Notes under the pieces: model-generated
Told to the model about the DNA's origin: nothing
Databases searched by the model: none
What the model saw: the letters and a program-made list of their open reading frames with translations, nothing else
Position numbers and translations under genes: made by a program
In this document: in pieces, positions 32,679 through 41,105 of the stretch
Position numbering within the stretch: position 1 is the stretch's first letter
Layout: each line of letters starts with the position of its first letter
Assembly: GCA_005503085.1 (NCBI GenBank)
Contig: SCOI01000014.1
Location: forward strand, 62,001 to 126,000
DNA length: 64,000 nucleotides
Direction: 5' to 3'
DNA from: Burkholderiales bacterium C2
GTDB lineage: Bacteria; Pseudomonadota; Gammaproteobacteria; Burkholderiales; Burkholderiaceae_C

Positions 32679-33599
32679 ATGACCACACTCAGAGCCGTCT
32701 CCCTGATTGGCGCCCCCACCGATATCGGCGCCGGCGCGCGCGGCGCCAGCATGGGGCCCGAGGCCTTGCGCGTGGCCGGCCTGGGCGCGACCTTGGAGAG
32801 TCATGGCGTCGAGGTGCTGGACCGCGGCAATCTGCTGGGCCCGGCCAATCCCTGGCTGCCGCCGGTGGACGGCTACCGCCACCTGAACGAGGTCGTCGCC
32901 TGGAACCGCTCGGTCCACGAGGCCGTACATGCCGAGCTGAAGCTGGGCCGCATGCCCATCCTGCTGGGCGGTGATCATTGCCTGGGCCTGGGCTCGATCA
33001 GCGCGGTGGCTCGCCATTGCCGCGAGACCGGCAAGAAGCTGCGCGTGCTGTGGCTCGATGCCCATGCCGATTTCAACACCAGTGCGCTGACGCCCAGCGG
33101 CAATATCCACGGCATGCCGGTGGCCTGCCTGTGCGGCTTCGGCCCGCAGGCCCTGATCGAGATCGGTGGCCAGGTCCCGGCCATCAACCCGAAGTGGGTG
33201 CGCCAGATCGGTATCCGCAGCGTCGATGCCGGCGAGAAGCGCTTTGTCCACGAGCAGGAGCTCGAGGTCTTCGACATGCGCTATATCGACGAGATGGGCA
33301 TGCGCCACACGATGGAGCTGGCCCTGGCCACGCTGGATGCCAACACCCATCTGCACGTCAGCTTCGATGTGGATTTCCTGGACCCCGAGATCGCACCGGG
33401 CGTCGGCACCACGGTGCCCGGCGGCCCGACCTATCGGGAAGCCCAGCTGTGCATGGAGATGATTGCCGACACAGGCCGAATGGGCTCGCTCGATGTGATG
33501 GAGTTGAACCCGGCCCTGGATGTGCGCAACAAGACCGCCGAGTTGGCGGTGGACCTGATCGAGTCCCTGTTTGGCAAGAGCACTTTGATGAGAAAGTGA
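32679..33599 (+). CDS. rocF: Arginase
   Basis: A 306-residue ureohydrolase converting arginine to ornithine and urea. The binuclear Mn-binding motifs are GGDHC at 97-101, DAHADFN at 127-133 (Asp127, His129, Asp131), and SFDVDFLDP at 228-236 (Asp230, Asp232). The conserved 'GNIHGMPVA' follows the second motif, and 'ELNPALD' is the C-terminal metal/loop motif. Length fits arginase rather than agmatinase. The final eight codons (GKSTLMRK) and stop are the first of four tandem copies of the same coding end, described separately. It follows the LOG gene closely. Confidence 0.93.
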   Translation: MTTLRAVSLIGAPTDIGAGARGASMGPEALRVAGLGATLESHGVEVLDRGNLLGPANPWLPPVDGYRHLNEVVAWNRSVHEAVHAELKLGRMPILLGGDHCLGLGSISAVARHCRETGKKLRVLWLDAHADFNTSALTPSGNIHGMPVACLCGFGPQALIEIGGQVPAINPKWVRQIGIRSVDAGEKRFVHEQELEVFDMRYIDEMGMRHTMELALATLDANTHLHVSFDVDFLDPEIAPGVGTTVPGGPTYREAQLCMEMIADTGRMGSLDVMELNPALDVRNKTAELAVDLIESLFGKSTLMRK

Positions 33600-33760
33600 G
33601 CTTGCCCTGCCCCTGCGGGACAGACGGCAAGAGCACTTTGATGAGAAAGTGAGCTTGCCCTGCCCCTGCGGGACAGACGGCAAGAGCACCTTGATGAGAA
33701 AGTGAGCTTGTCCTGCCCCTGTGGGGCAGGCGGCAAATCGACCTTGATGCGCAAGTAAGC
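33573..33760 (+). repeat. 53-bp tandem repeat duplicating the arginase 3' end
   Basis: Three full units begin at 33573, 33626 and 33679, and a partial fourth at 33732. Units 1 and 2 are identical. Each unit opens with the codons for GKSTLMRK and a stop, in the frame relative to the unit, then a hairpin. In unit 3 the hairpin is a perfect 8-bp CCTGCCCC-TGT-GGGGCAGG; in units 1-2 it is imperfect. Unit 4 encodes the same eight residues with different codons (AAA, TCG, ACC, CGC, AAG) and ends in TAA. A second small dyad CACTTT/AAAGTG lies in each unit. The array fills the gap to the convergent marR gene. Confidence 0.92.
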
Positions 33761-33765
33761 CCGCG

Positions 33766-34281
33766 CTAGGGCTCCAGCACCGCCAGCAGCGCCACCAGCC
33801 CCGCATCCAGCGCGCGCAGCTCGGCGGCCTTCAGCGGCGCCAGAATGGCATGCTCGTTGTCCACATGGGCGGCCACCGCGCGGTCGATCAGGGCAAGGCC
33901 TTCGGGTGTCAGTTGCACCAGCAGGCTGCGCGCGTCGGCCGGATTGGGCAGGCGCTGCACCAGGCCCGCCGCTTCGAGCCGCTGCATGCGATGGGTCATC
34001 GTGCCGGAGCTGACCATCAGCTGCTGGAACAACGCCGTCGGCGCCAGACAGAAGGGCGCACCGGCCCGCCTGAGCGTGGCCAGCACATCGAACTCCCAGG
34101 CACTCATGCCAAAGCTGGCGAACACCTGGTCCAGGCGCTGCTGCAGCAAGGCGGAGCAGCGCTTGACCCGTCCAATCGTGCCCATCGGCGCCACGTCCAG
34201 ATCGGGCCGCTCACGCCGCCACTGCTGCAGGATGCGATCCACCGCATCCGCTGGTTTCGCAAGGGTCACTGCCGGCTCCAA
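33766..34281 (-). CDS. MarR family transcriptional regulator
   Basis: A 171-residue winged-helix regulator. The MarR fold is visible from about residue 40: 'FASFGMSAWEFDVLATLRRA', the recognition helix region 'ALFQQLMVSSGTMTHRMQRL', and the wing 'GLVQRLPNPADARSLLVQLT' with its D-x-R motif. The first possible start is a TTG at 34281, since an in-frame TAG lies just upstream; GTG at 34269 is an alternative. The target is unknown. An operator-like dyad sits immediately upstream, suggesting autoregulation. It converges on the arginase gene across the repeat array. Confidence 0.85.
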   Translation of the reverse strand: MEPAVTLAKPADAVDRILQQWRRERPDLDVAPMGTIGRVKRCSALLQQRLDQVFASFGMSAWEFDVLATLRRAGAPFCLAPTALFQQLMVSSGTMTHRMQRLEAAGLVQRLPNPADARSLLVQLTPEGLALIDRAVAAHVDNEHAILAPLKAAELRALDAGLVALLAVLEP

Positions 34282-34284
34282 CTG

Positions 34285-34298
34285 TCTCTATGTCGAGA
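34285..34298. promoter_or_regulatory. Candidate MarR operator
   Basis: A 14-bp imperfect palindrome TCTCTATGTCGAGA, one pair short of perfect, lies directly upstream of the marR start. It resembles the TCTCGACATCGAGA-like sites seen upstream of self-controlled MarR genes in proteobacteria. This is inferred from position and symmetry. Confidence 0.45.
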
Positions 34299-34321
34299 TT
34301 ATCCCAGAGGGCCCGGAGCGT

Positions 34322-35323
34322 TCAAGGCACGCGGAGCATATCGCGCTCGTTCACCCTCACCTGCCGAACATCGCCGCCCTCCGGTGCATAGGTGAGCGTC
34401 AACGTTTTGCGTCGACCGGGCGCCGGGTCGCTGCCGGCCAGGCTGTTGTCCACCCGGAGTTCCAGGCGGTTGCGCCGGACCAACTCGCGCAGACGGTCGC
34501 TGACATCCACGGTATTGCTCCCGTAGCCATAGCGGGCACTGATGATGCGCAGCCGGGCGCCGCCGGCCTGGGGCTCATCGCCATCGTCACGGCCGCCGCC
34601 CCAGCCGCCCGACCAGCCGCCGTGGCCCCAGTCGCCGCGTCCCCAGCCGGTGAACTGCGCACCGTCCACCTGGCTGTACTCCTCGTACTCGAAGGTGCGC
34701 TGCTGGCCGTCACGGCCGCGCGCAAAGATGCGCAAGGTCTTGCGGCGGCCCGGATCGGGATCGACACCGAACACATCGTTGACCAGCTTGAAGCGCCGGT
34801 CCTGGCGGGCCAGTTGCTTGAGTTGCTGGGTGACATCGACATGGTGCTTCGCCGTGCCGTAGCGGGCCTGCAGGATCTGGTACTCGCCGTCATCATCGCG
34901 CCCCTGCGGACGCCCGCCGCCGGAAGGACCATCGCCCCAGCCGCCTGACCAGCCGCCGTGGCCCCAGTCACCGCGCCCCCAGCCGGTGAACTGCGAGCCG
35001 TCCACCTGGCTGTACTCCTCGTACTCGAAGGTGCGCTGCTGGCCGTCACGCCCGCGTGCAAAGATGCGCAGGGTCTTGCGGCGGCCCGGATCGGGATCAA
35101 CGCCGAACACATCGTTGACCAGCTTGAAGCGTCGGTCCTGGCGGGCCAGCTGCTTGAGCTGCTGGGTGACGTCGACATGGTGCTGCGCCGTGCCGTACCG
35201 AGCCTGCAGGATCTGGTATTCGCCGTCGTCGTCACGGCCCCGCTGCGCGCTCGCCGTGGCGGCCAGCATCAGCATCAGGACCAGGGCGGTCCAGCCCTGT
35301 CGCAGGATTGTTGCAAGACTCAA
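34322..35323 (-). CDS. Exported protein with three tandem DUF3395-like domains
   Basis: A 333-residue protein with a signal peptide (about residues 10-26, WTALVLMLMLAATASA). It carries three copies of a domain of about 75-80 residues built on I-x-x-A-x-Y-G, D-V-T/S-x-x-L, N-D-x-F-G-x-D-P-x-P-G-R-R-K-x-L. The copies lie at about 35-110, 147-222 and 258-330. Copies 1 and 2, with their Gly/Trp-rich linkers, are almost identical with a 112-residue period; copy 3 is diverged. The motif resembles the DUF3395 domain, of unknown function. The start is TTG at 35323, supported by AAGGGAG upstream at good spacing. The Gly/Trp/Asp linkers suggest a flexible extracytoplasmic protein. Confidence 0.78.
   Translation of the reverse strand: MSLATILRQGWTALVLMLMLAATASAQRGRDDDGEYQILQARYGTAQHHVDVTQQLKQLARQDRRFKLVNDVFGVDPDPGRRKTLRIFARGRDGQQRTFEYEEYSQVDGSQFTGWGRGDWGHGGWSGGWGDGPSGGGRPQGRDDDGEYQILQARYGTAKHHVDVTQQLKQLARQDRRFKLVNDVFGVDPDPGRRKTLRIFARGRDGQQRTFEYEEYSQVDGAQFTGWGRGDWGHGGWSGGWGGGRDDGDEPQAGGARLRIISARYGYGSNTVDVSDRLRELVRRNRLELRVDNSLAGSDPAPGRRKTLTLTYAPEGGDVRQVRVNERDMLRVP
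34568..35239 (-). repeat. Recent 336-bp in-frame tandem duplication inside the DUF3395-like gene
   Basis: Residues 29-140 and 141-252 of the protein correspond to two adjacent 336-bp units. They agree almost base for base through the domain and most of the linker, and only the distal linker of the second differs. The third domain copy (bases below about 34555) has diverged at the protein level. Confidence 0.85.
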
Positions 35324-35412
35324 AATATGCTCCCTTTGTGAGTTGGTTCATCAACGCCGCAGCCGCATGCGCGGTTGTCCACCAGCACGCGCCGGCCTTG
35401 TTTGAATTTGTT

Positions 35413-36243
35413 TCAGGCGCTGGTGATCCAGCCTTCCAAGGGGTCGATCGCTGTCGGCAGACCATAGCCCTCACGGTCCTGTGCCCAGGCCGCCTGCATC
35501 AGACACAGCACCGCATCGAGCCGGTCGCCGCTGGCGTCAGCCACCAGCGCATCACGCTGTGCATGGCTGAGCTTCAGGCGCAGCCCCAGCCGGCTGCGGC
35601 CCTGCTCCAGCGCTTCGAGCAGGTCCTTGCGCGCGATCAGGCGCTCGTCGCTTTGCTTGGCCTTGTCATCGCTCTTGTAGGAGCGCCGCGCGATCAGCTC
35701 GCGCGCCAGCAGGCCCGGATAGGCCTCCAGCGCGACCCGCTTCGCATCACCCGGATGAAGGCCCGGCAGATGGACACCCGCGCCCAGCAGCAGCGGCACA
35801 CCGGCGTGCAGCATATAGGCCACCGGCGGGTTGACCCACTTCATCGCCGGCGAGGCACCGGCCGGCCCGTCGGTGGCGCGGTGGGCAAACTTGGCGCCGA
35901 CCGGACGCGCATCGCAGAAGGCCGCAAACTGCGCGCGGATCTCGGCGCGCGTCAGCGCCGCATAGTGCGCGATCAGCGCCGGCCACTGCTGCGGCCAGTT
36001 CAAGCTCTGCACCAGCTCGCGTGGCAGGCCGAAAGGAAAGTCGAAGCCACCCAGCCAGGGGCCGGGGCGCTGCAGGAATTCGCCGAAGGCCGGCAAGCTG
36101 TCCAGCGCCTCCAGCCGCTCCAGCAGCAAGACCTGGCCCCGGCGCCGGCCCAGCGCGACGGTGATGGGTTTGCGCCGGGTCGGCGCGCTGCTGAAATCGA
36201 CGCCCAGCAACAAGGGATCGGCGAGATGGGCGCTAGAGTGCAT
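35413..36243 (-). CDS. DUF429-like protein (predicted RNase H-fold nuclease)
   Basis: A 276-residue soluble protein. The N-terminal strand 'LLLGVDFSSAPTRRKPITVA' with an acidic D-F-S-S motif and the 'GGFDFPFGLPRELV' block at about 65-78 fit the DUF429 family, whose members are predicted to have an RNase H-like fold with acidic active-site residues. A later 'SGDRLDAVLCLMQAAWAQ' helix carries another conserved Asp. No partner is visible. The ATG at 36243 was chosen over a GTG nine bases upstream. It is divergent from the S10 peptidase gene by 35 bases. Family assignment is from pattern memory and only moderately certain. Confidence 0.65.
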   Translation of the reverse strand: MHSSAHLADPLLLGVDFSSAPTRRKPITVALGRRRGQVLLLERLEALDSLPAFGEFLQRPGPWLGGFDFPFGLPRELVQSLNWPQQWPALIAHYAALTRAEIRAQFAAFCDARPVGAKFAHRATDGPAGASPAMKWVNPPVAYMLHAGVPLLLGAGVHLPGLHPGDAKRVALEAYPGLLARELIARRSYKSDDKAKQSDERLIARKDLLEALEQGRSRLGLRLKLSHAQRDALVADASGDRLDAVLCLMQAAWAQDREGYGLPTAIDPLEGWITSA

Positions 36244-36278
36244 GGTCAGCACTGTAACCAGCCGCGGAGAGCGACACG

Positions 36279-37766
36279 ATGACGAACGAGGACAAGGCCG
36301 GTATCAAGGTCGAGGACAGAGGCGCGCCCATGGTCGAGCGCCTGGTGACGACCGAGCACAAGCTCAGCATCGGCAAGAAGACGCTGGAGTACAGCGCCAC
36401 CTGCGGCACCTTGTTGCTGCGCGAGCTCGAGATCAAGGAGGGCGAACACAAGGGCGAGAAGACACGCGCCAGCGTCTTCTTCATCGCCTACACGCTGAAG
36501 AACCCCAAGAGGCCCGAAAAGCCCGAGCATCGCCCGCTGAGCTTCAGCTTCAATGGCGGGCCGGGCTCCAGCAGCGTCTGGCTGCATCTGGGCATCCTCG
36601 GCCCGCAGCGCGTGCCCGCCGATGAGATGGGCCACTGCGGCTCGCCGCCCTACGGCCTGGTCGACAACGAGTTCAGCCTCCTGCTGGAGTCCGACCTGGT
36701 CTTCATCGACCCGGTCGGCACCGGCCTGTCGCGCATGGCCGACGGCCAGAAGGCCGCCGAGTTCCACGACTACCAGCGCGACCTCGATGCGGTCGGCGAG
36801 TTCATTCGCCTCTACCTGACGCGCTGGGGCCGCTGGGCCAGCCCCAAGTACCTGATCGGCGAAAGCTATGGCACGACACGCGCGGCCGGCCTCGCCCGCC
36901 ATCTGCAGGAAAAGCATGATGTCCATCTCAACGGACTGATGCTGGTCTCGCTGGCGCTGGACTTCCAGACCCTCAGTTTCGACGCCGGCAACGAGCTGCC
37001 CTACCCGCTGTATCTGCCCACCTATGCCGCCACCGCCTGGTATCACAAGGCGCTGCGGCCGGCGCAGCAGAAGAAACCGCTCCAGCAGATCGTGGCCGAG
37101 GCCGAGGCCTTTGCCAACGGCGACTACTGGCTGGCGCTGATGCAGGGCAGCCGATTGACGGCGGCCGAGCGCGCCCATGTGGCCGATCAGGTGGCGCTGC
37201 ACACCGGCCTGAGCGCCGACTATGTGCTGCGCTGCGACCTGCGCCCCACCGAGTTCCGCTTCTTCAAGGAACTGCTGCGCGCGCGCGGCCAGACCGTGGG
37301 CCGGCTGGACAGCCGCTTCCTGGGGTTGGACCGCGACGACGCCGGCGAGCATCCCGAGGACGATGCCGGGATGAACAATCTGATCGGGGCCTATGCCACC
37401 GGCATCCACCGCGTACTGCGCGAGCGCCTGGGCTGGAGCGGCGACCAGCCCTATCTGCTGCATGCACCGCTGTGGAAGACCTGGGCCTGGAAGGGCTACG
37501 AGAACAAATACCTCAGCGTCGGCGACAGTCTGCGCCGCGCGCTGCATGCCAACCCGGCGATGCGGGTCTATGTGGCCAGCGGCTATTACGACCTGGCCAC
37601 GCCGCATGCGGCCGGCGATTACACCTTGGCCCATCTGGGCCTGCGCGAGCCGCTGCAGGGCCAGATCCGGGTCAGCTACTTCGAGGCCGGTCACATGATG
37701 TACATCCACCAGCCTTCGCTTGCGCGCATGGCCGCCGAACTGCGCGACTTTGTGCGCGGCGGCTGA
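36279..37766 (+). CDS. S10 family serine carboxypeptidase-like protein
   Basis: A 495-residue alpha/beta-hydrolase of peptidase family S10. The oxyanion region 'LSFSFNGGPGSSSVWLHLG' (about 87-105) is a hallmark. The triad can be read as Ser196 in GESYGT, Asp438 in GYYDLATP and His472 in EAGHMMY. There is no signal peptide, so unlike eukaryotic carboxypeptidases it is probably cytoplasmic. Bacterial members of this type remove C-terminal residues from peptides. GGAGAG lies upstream of the ATG. It precedes the TPR-GGDEF gene by 26 bases, though the functions seem unrelated. Confidence 0.92.
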   Translation: MTNEDKAGIKVEDRGAPMVERLVTTEHKLSIGKKTLEYSATCGTLLLRELEIKEGEHKGEKTRASVFFIAYTLKNPKRPEKPEHRPLSFSFNGGPGSSSVWLHLGILGPQRVPADEMGHCGSPPYGLVDNEFSLLLESDLVFIDPVGTGLSRMADGQKAAEFHDYQRDLDAVGEFIRLYLTRWGRWASPKYLIGESYGTTRAAGLARHLQEKHDVHLNGLMLVSLALDFQTLSFDAGNELPYPLYLPTYAATAWYHKALRPAQQKKPLQQIVAEAEAFANGDYWLALMQGSRLTAAERAHVADQVALHTGLSADYVLRCDLRPTEFRFFKELLRARGQTVGRLDSRFLGLDRDDAGEHPEDDAGMNNLIGAYATGIHRVLRERLGWSGDQPYLLHAPLWKTWAWKGYENKYLSVGDSLRRALHANPAMRVYVASGYYDLATPHAAGDYTLAHLGLREPLQGQIRVSYFEAGHMMYIHQPSLARMAAELRDFVRGG

Positions 37767-37792
37767 GTCCTGGCTTGGTCTATGCTCGGACC

Positions 37793-39421
37793 ATGGGTCT
37801 CAAGCCATTTGAAGAGTCTGTGGCCGCCGCCCTGGCCGAATCGGCCCGCGGCGACTATCAGGCCGCCACCGAGCGACTCAGCATAGCGCTGCTGCAGTGC
37901 CCGGCCAGCCACCAGCGCGGCAGAGCACGTGTGCTGGCCCAACTGGCCCATGACTACCCGCGGCTGGGCAATCTGCAGGCCAGCGTGCGCTGCGCCAGCG
38001 ACGCGGCCGTGCAGGCCGATGCCCTGACCTCGCTGTCCTTTGTCTATGCGCAGCTGCTGATGGGCCGCGACGCGCTGGAATGCGGGCTGCGTGCGCTCGC
38101 CTGCGCCCGCAGCGGCGCCGATCCGGTGCGCGAGGCCTGGGCGCTGAACCGTATCGGCGTGGCCTACTCCAGCCTCGACAACCCGGTCCAGGCCTGCGAC
38201 ACGACGGCGCAGGCGCTCGAGATAGCACTTCCCCAGGGCAATAGCGAGCTGAGCTTCTCCTGTCTCAACAACCAGGCCTACTACTGGCTGTCGCGGCGCA
38301 CCGAGGCGCACCGTCGCCAGGACGCCGAGGCGCTCGCGTTTGCCCGCACGCAGGCACGCAAGCTCTCTGAGCAGGCCACTGCGCAGGCGCGAGCCTCGGG
38401 CAGTCACTTTCAGGTGGCGGTGGCGGTATCCAACCTGGTCGAAGCCCTGCTGGGCTGCGAAGAGTACTCGGCGGCTCGGCCTCTGCTCGACGAGTTTGAA
38501 GCCCTCGCGCGCCAGCATGGCTATCTGGCGCTGCAATTGCAGGCCACCGTGCAGAGAGCCTTGATACTGAAGGCCAACGGCCAAATCGACGCGGCGTTGC
38601 GGCAGTTGCAGACCTTGATGGATAGCCAGCGCGACCGTCTGCCACCCAAGCTGCTGCGTGGACTGATCTATTCACTGTATGAGACCCACAAGGCCTGCGG
38701 CGACTACCGCGCTGCGCTAGACCATCTGGAACGCCACACCGAGCTGGAACGGCAAACCGCACGCGACACCATGGCCTTGCAGACCGAGGTGATGCTGATA
38801 CGCCAGGAGGTCGAGCAGGCCCATGCCCGCGCCGAGCATGCGATGCAGGACGTGCAGCGTGAGCGCAAGCGTGCCCGCGAGCTCGAGCGTGACCAGTTGC
38901 GCCTGCGCGACCAGGCCGCCGCGCTGGATCGTGCGGCGCACGAAGACGTGCTGACCGGTCTGCACAACCGGCGCCATGCCGAGTTCGCCCTGCCGCTGCT
39001 GATTGAAGGGGCTCGCCAGGCCGGCAAACCCATCAGCCTGGCAATGCTGGATGTCGACCACTTCAAGCAGGTCAATGACGACTTCGGCCACGGCGTGGGT
39101 GACCGCGTGCTGCAGCAACTGGCCCAGCTGCTGCGTCAGAAGGTGCGCAGCGCCGACCTGCTCGCCCGGGTCGGAGGAGAGGAGTTCGTGATCGCCCTGG
39201 TCGGCACGCAGCCAGACCGCGCGCTGGAGATCTGCGAGCGGCTGCGCCAGGCCGTCGCCGACTACCCCTGGGGGCAGGTCGCCCCGGGGCTGCGGGTGCG
39301 CGTCAGCATCGGCTTGGCGGCCGGCGAACCGCCCGCCGAGGCCCGGCTGCTGCAGGAGCGCTCCGACCGCGCCCTTTATGCCGCCAAGCGCAGCGGCCGC
39401 GACCGGGTCTGCAGCGGCTGA
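37793..39421 (+). CDS. TPR-containing GGDEF diguanylate cyclase
   Basis: A 542-residue soluble protein. Residues 1-340 are TPR-like helical repeats ('EAWALNRIGVAYSSLDNPVQ', 'AALDHLERHTELERQTARDT'), then a coiled coil at about 340-385 ('QEVEQAHARAEHAMQDVQRE'), then a GGDEF domain from about 385. The active-site loop is GGEEF at 461-465, with 'DVDHFKQVNDDFGHGVGDRVL' upstream, so c-di-GMP synthesis is expected. No canonical RxxD inhibitory site is evident five residues before the loop (sequence SADLLARV). The start at 37793 follows the S10 stop closely. The TPR region probably senses a protein partner. Confidence 0.92.
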   Translation: MGLKPFEESVAAALAESARGDYQAATERLSIALLQCPASHQRGRARVLAQLAHDYPRLGNLQASVRCASDAAVQADALTSLSFVYAQLLMGRDALECGLRALACARSGADPVREAWALNRIGVAYSSLDNPVQACDTTAQALEIALPQGNSELSFSCLNNQAYYWLSRRTEAHRRQDAEALAFARTQARKLSEQATAQARASGSHFQVAVAVSNLVEALLGCEEYSAARPLLDEFEALARQHGYLALQLQATVQRALILKANGQIDAALRQLQTLMDSQRDRLPPKLLRGLIYSLYETHKACGDYRAALDHLERHTELERQTARDTMALQTEVMLIRQEVEQAHARAEHAMQDVQRERKRARELERDQLRLRDQAAALDRAAHEDVLTGLHNRRHAEFALPLLIEGARQAGKPISLAMLDVDHFKQVNDDFGHGVGDRVLQQLAQLLRQKVRSADLLARVGGEEFVIALVGTQPDRALEICERLRQAVADYPWGQVAPGLRVRVSIGLAAGEPPAEARLLQERSDRALYAAKRSGRDRVCSG

Positions 39422-39436
39422 TCGGGAGACGGCCGC

Positions 39437-40993
39437 TTAGGCCAGCTTGAACACCGACACCGAGCGCGCCAGCTCGTCGGCCTGCATCTGCAGGCTCTGC
39501 GCGGCGGCCGCCGATTCCTCGACCAGCGCGGCATTCTGCTGCGTCATCTGATCGAGATTGGCAATGGCCTGGCCGATCTGATTGATGCCGGTGCTTTGCT
39601 CGCTGGTGGCAGTGCTGATCTCGGAGACGATGCCGCTGACCCGCTCGATCGCCCCCATGATCTCCTGCATGGTCTGACCGGCCCGCTCGACCAGCTGGGC
39701 GCCGTTCTCGACGTTCTCACCACTGGCGGTGATCAAGGCCTTGATCTCCTTGGCCGCCTCCGCGCTGCGCTGCGCCAGCGTGCGCACCTCGCCGGCCACC
39801 ACCGCAAAGCCGCGGCCCTGCTCGCCGGCACGCGCCGCTTCGACGGCCGCGTTCAGGGCCAGGATATTGGTCTGGAAGGCAATGCCGTCGATCACCGAGA
39901 TGATGTCGCTGATCTTGCTGGACGAGGCCGAGATGCGGCCCATGGTGCTGACCACCTCGCCCACCACCGCACCGCCACGCTTGGCCACCTCGGCCGCGTT
40001 CAAAGCCAGCTGATTGGCCTGGCGGGCCGAGTCGGCGTTGTGCGTGACACTGGCGGTCAGTTCTTCCATCGCCGACGCGGTCTCCTCCAGATTCGAGGCC
40101 GCCTGCTCGGTGCGCATGCTCAGGTCCTGGCTGCCCACCGCGACCTCGCGCGAGGCCGTCGCGATGCTGTCGGTGGCGCTGCGCACGCCGCTGACCACCG
40201 AGCTCAGCGAGCCTTGCATCGCCGCCACACCGCGCATCACTGCAGCGGTCTCGTCGGCGCCGGCCACATCGATGCGCTCGCTCAGGTCATGGCGCGCGAT
40301 CTGCTCGGCGCTGGACACGGCCGCCTTCAGCGGCTGCAGGATGGAGCGGATGTTGAAGAAGGTGTAGGCGCCGATGAGGGCAATGGCCAGACCCATGATC
40401 AGCACCAGCGCCGCCCGGATGCGTGCCTCCTGGGCAGCCAGTCGCAGCACCTCCTCGGCCGAGTGCTTCTCGATCAGCTCGGTCATCTCGCCGAGCTGCT
40501 TGTCCAGCGCGCGCACGGGCCCCTTGATTGGCTCGGTCGCCTTGTTGGCCGCCGCGGTGTCAGCAAATGCATTGGCCACGATGTCGCGGTGGATGCCCTG
40601 GAAACCGCTTCTATAGCCTTCGAGCGAGCTCACCATCTGTGGCGGCAAGGCCTTGATCTTGGGCGCGATGTCGAGCTTGGCGACGGCCTTCAGCCCCTCC
40701 GTCACGCGCTCATAGGCGCCGTCCCAGTCCTTCTTGTAGCGCTCCACGGCCTTGGGATCGGCCAGGTTGATCAAGAGATCCTTCTCGTAGCGGCGCAGAT
40801 TGCCGACCCCGGCGCGGATCTCGGCCAGGATGACCAGGGAGGTCACATCATTGTCCTGGTAGTGCGCGAACTGCTCGCGGGCCTGGGACAGGCTCCACAG
40901 CCCGCTGCCTCCGATCGTCAACATCGCCAACATGGACAAGCCGGCCAGCGCATAGAGCCGCGCACGGATCGTGAATCGGTACAGTGCCAGCAT
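39437..40993 (-). CDS. Methyl-accepting chemotaxis protein
   Basis: A 518-residue transmembrane chemoreceptor. TM1 is at about residues 12-32, a four-helix-bundle periplasmic sensor at about 33-185 (4HB_MCP type, with '[20 protein letters not shown]'), TM2 at about 187-210, HAMP at about 210-265, and the signalling domain to the end. The hairpin tip carries '[20 protein letters not shown]' and '[20 protein letters not shown]', the CheA/CheW contact region. No C-terminal CheR-tethering pentapeptide is present. The start at 40993 has an excellent GGAGGT site; a start 21 bases upstream lacks one. No other che or fla genes are nearby. Confidence 0.93.
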   Translation of the reverse strand: MLALYRFTIRARLYALAGLSMLAMLTIGGSGLWSLSQAREQFAHYQDNDVTSLVILAEIRAGVGNLRRYEKDLLINLADPKAVERYKKDWDGAYERVTEGLKAVAKLDIAPKIKALPPQMVSSLEGYRSGFQGIHRDIVANAFADTAAANKATEPIKGPVRALDKQLGEMTELIEKHSAEEVLRLAAQEARIRAALVLIMGLAIALIGAYTFFNIRSILQPLKAAVSSAEQIARHDLSERIDVAGADETAAVMRGVAAMQGSLSSVVSGVRSATDSIATASREVAVGSQDLSMRTEQAASNLEETASAMEELTASVTHNADSARQANQLALNAAEVAKRGGAVVGEVVSTMGRISASSSKISDIISVIDGIAFQTNILALNAAVEAARAGEQGRGFAVVAGEVRTLAQRSAEAAKEIKALITASGENVENGAQLVERAGQTMQEIMGAIERVSGIVSEISTATSEQSTGINQIGQAIANLDQMTQQNAALVEESAAAAQSLQMQADELARSVSVFKLA

Positions 40994-41105
40994 GGGACCT
41001 CCGGGCACACCCAACGACAGGTGTGCGAGCAGCGTACTGCGGAGCCCTCACGAAAGGAAGGCCCGGAAGGCAACAAGTCCCGGGTTCAGGGGAGTCGAAG
41101 AGGGG

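Noticed and set aside
33573-33760. CRISPR array
   Set aside because: Units are directly adjacent with no spacers, and each begins with the same coding triplets. This is a tandem repeat.
41000-41105. Flagellar sigma-28 promoter for the chemoreceptor
   Set aside because: No TAAA-N15-GCCGATAA-like pair could be seen upstream of 40993.
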